Below are positions 41,151-42,016 of a stretch of DNA of 42,016 nucleotides, in pieces. The translations under genes and the position numbers were made by a program. Within the stretch, counting starts at the first letter, position 1; every line of letters starts with the position of its first letter. The notes under the pieces were generated by a model, which was not told where the DNA came from, searched no databases, and was given only the letters and a program-made list of their open reading frames with translations. Source of the DNA: an uncultured Lachnospiraceae bacterium (lineage in GTDB: Bacteria; Bacillota; Clostridia; Lachnospirales; Lachnospiraceae); NCBI GenBank assembly GCA_950097145.1, contig CATNCF010000025.1:1-42016 (forward strand), written 5' to 3'.

Positions 41151-42016
41151 TTATTTTACAGTCACTTTCAGGACTGCTTTTGCTTTGCCATTGTAAGTTT
41201 TAACCGTAATAGTTGCCTTACCTTTCTTCTTAGCAGTTACCTTTCCGTTCTTATCCACTTTGACAGCTTTTTTGCCTTTTTTGTCGATGGTGTACTTAAA
41301 GGTTCCGCTTCCGAAGCTTCCTTTTACCTTTGGCTTAATCTGGAAGGATTTACTCTTGCCTTTTGTCTTGAGTGTTACTTTCTTCTTATTTAAGGTAAGT
41401 TTCGTCTTCTTCGTAGGCGCTTTCTTCACGGTTACGGCAACTGTTGCTTTTTTCTTCTTATCCGCCTGGCTGGTAACTGTAATCTTGGCTTTGCCAGTCT
41501 TCTTAGCTGTGAGCTTACCGTTCTTGACAGATACAATCTTTGGCTTATCAGACTTCCAGGTTACCTTCTTATTCTTTACATTAGAAGGCTTCACAGTGGC
41601 CTTAAGCGTAAATTTCTCCTTTACTCCAAGAGTCAGCTTCTTCACATTCAGTGTGACGCTCTGTACTCTTACCGTTGATGCTGCCGCTCTTACCGTTACG
41701 GTACAAGATGCTTTCTTGCTCTTATCAGCCGCACTTGCTGCGGTAATGACTGCTGTCCCTGCTTTGACTGCTGTGACTTTACCGTTTACGACAGTTGCAA
41801 CACCTGGATTGCTGCTCTCCCAGGTCACAGTCTTGTTCGTTGCATTTGCCGGAGCTACGGCTGCTGTGAGAGTCTCTGTACCGCCTACAGTCAGCGTTGT
41901 TGCTGTTTTATTCAATGTCACGCCTGTAACTGGCACTTCGGTCTGCTGTCCCTTAGGCTTGAAGTTCTCCAGGGCATTCCAGAGATTCTTATAAGCTTCC
42001 CGGATCTGTGTCTCTG
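41151..42016 (-). CDS. Ig-like (Big_2) domain surface protein, 5' end beyond window
   Basis: About 288 C-terminal residues are visible. The frame stays open to the window edge, so the real start lies outside; an apparent start near 41936 is an internal GTG. At least two bacterial Ig-like (Big_2) domains can be seen (VTLNKTATTLTVGGTETLTA...VTWESSNPGVATV, then VTLNVKKLTLGVKEKFTLKA...VTWKSDKPKIVSV), plus a third diverged unit. A helical segment with ALENFKPKG lies upstream. The C-terminal half is very Lys-rich (runs such as DKKKKATV and KGKSKSF). Such proteins are usually secreted and wall-associated. No LPXTG is present at the end. Confidence 0.85.
   Translation of the reverse strand, partial: ETQIREAYKNLWNALENFKPKGQQTEVPVTGVTLNKTATTLTVGGTETLTAAVAPANATNKTVTWESSNPGVATVVNGKVTAVKAGTAVITAASAADKSKKASCTVTVRAAASTVRVQSVTLNVKKLTLGVKEKFTLKATVKPSNVKNKKVTWKSDKPKIVSVKNGKLTAKKTGKAKITVTSQADKKKKATVAVTVKKAPTKKTKLTLNKKKVTLKTKGKSKSFQIKPKVKGSFGSGTFKYTIDKKGKKAVKVDKNGKVTAKKKGKATITVKTYNGKAKAVLKVTVK

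Noticed and set aside
41260..41994. 244-codon plus-strand open frame
   Set aside because: It is antisense to the Ig-like gene; its Phe/Val/Thr-rich translation mirrors the Lys/Thr codons of the real gene.

Overview
The window looks like a chromosomal segment of an anaerobic, Gram-positive gut Firmicute, most likely of the Lachnospiraceae. This is inferred from the AGGAGG-type ribosome binding sites, the moderate base composition, the protein families (PyrD type 1B with PyrK, Ktr potassium uptake, clostridial-type secreted C1 protease, Lys-rich Ig-like surface protein) and the gene-dense layout, mostly on the minus strand. No marker gene fixes the species.

Layout. 1-2221: an AT-rich, edge-truncated STAND-type ATPase with a helical-repeat tail, followed by a repeat-bearing intergenic region. 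2652-5910: a rubredoxin/FMN glutamate-synthase-like fusion and recQ. 6017-8426: a LysR regulator divergent from a MATE exporter. 8509-8670: a 162-bp near-palindrome. 8719-12638: pyrCFKD (pyrimidine synthesis). 12806-15334: ktrB-ktrA-DUF1653. 15487-24430: signalling and chemotaxis genes (hybrid-like histidine kinase, REC/HD-GYP regulator, cheR, cheB, a CheY-like regulator, cheA, cheW, MCP). The kinase and HD-GYP genes have their own consensus promoter, and a second strong promoter sits in front of cheR. 24774-26119: a gene remnant, a six-gene tRNA cluster with promoter and terminator, and two palindromic repeat elements. 26188-26946: a secreted acidic repeat protein with an SH3-like end. 27040-34666: a sialic acid/amino sugar cluster, nanE-nanA-SSS symporter-yhcH-ROK kinase-rpiR-nagA, divergent from nagB. 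34732-39800: a five-gene operon (rRNA methyltransferase-like gene, lectin-domain papain-like protease, amidase, rdgB, phosphodiesterase). 39898-42016: a rhodanese, an Asn/Ser-rich repeat protein, a 59-aa small protein and the 3' part of an Ig-like surface protein.

How they work together. NanA, ROK kinase, NanE, NagA and NagB form a complete route from imported N-acetylneuraminate to fructose-6-phosphate, with an SSS symporter for uptake and an RpiR regulator inside the operon. Three pseudo-palindromic GAAA-N3/4-TTT(C/T) sites lie in the nanE/nagB divergent promoter region and are candidate operators. The chemotaxis operon supplies a full CheA/W/R/B/Y core, but no flagellar genes, CheC, CheD or CheV are in the window.

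The least explained parts are the left-edge ATPase with its regularly spaced upstream repeats, the two palindromic element families, the kinase with an HPt-like tail feeding an HD-GYP regulator next to cheRB, and a promoter that seems to have arisen by duplication of the end of the rhodanese gene. I saw no clear phage, transposase or CRISPR locus.
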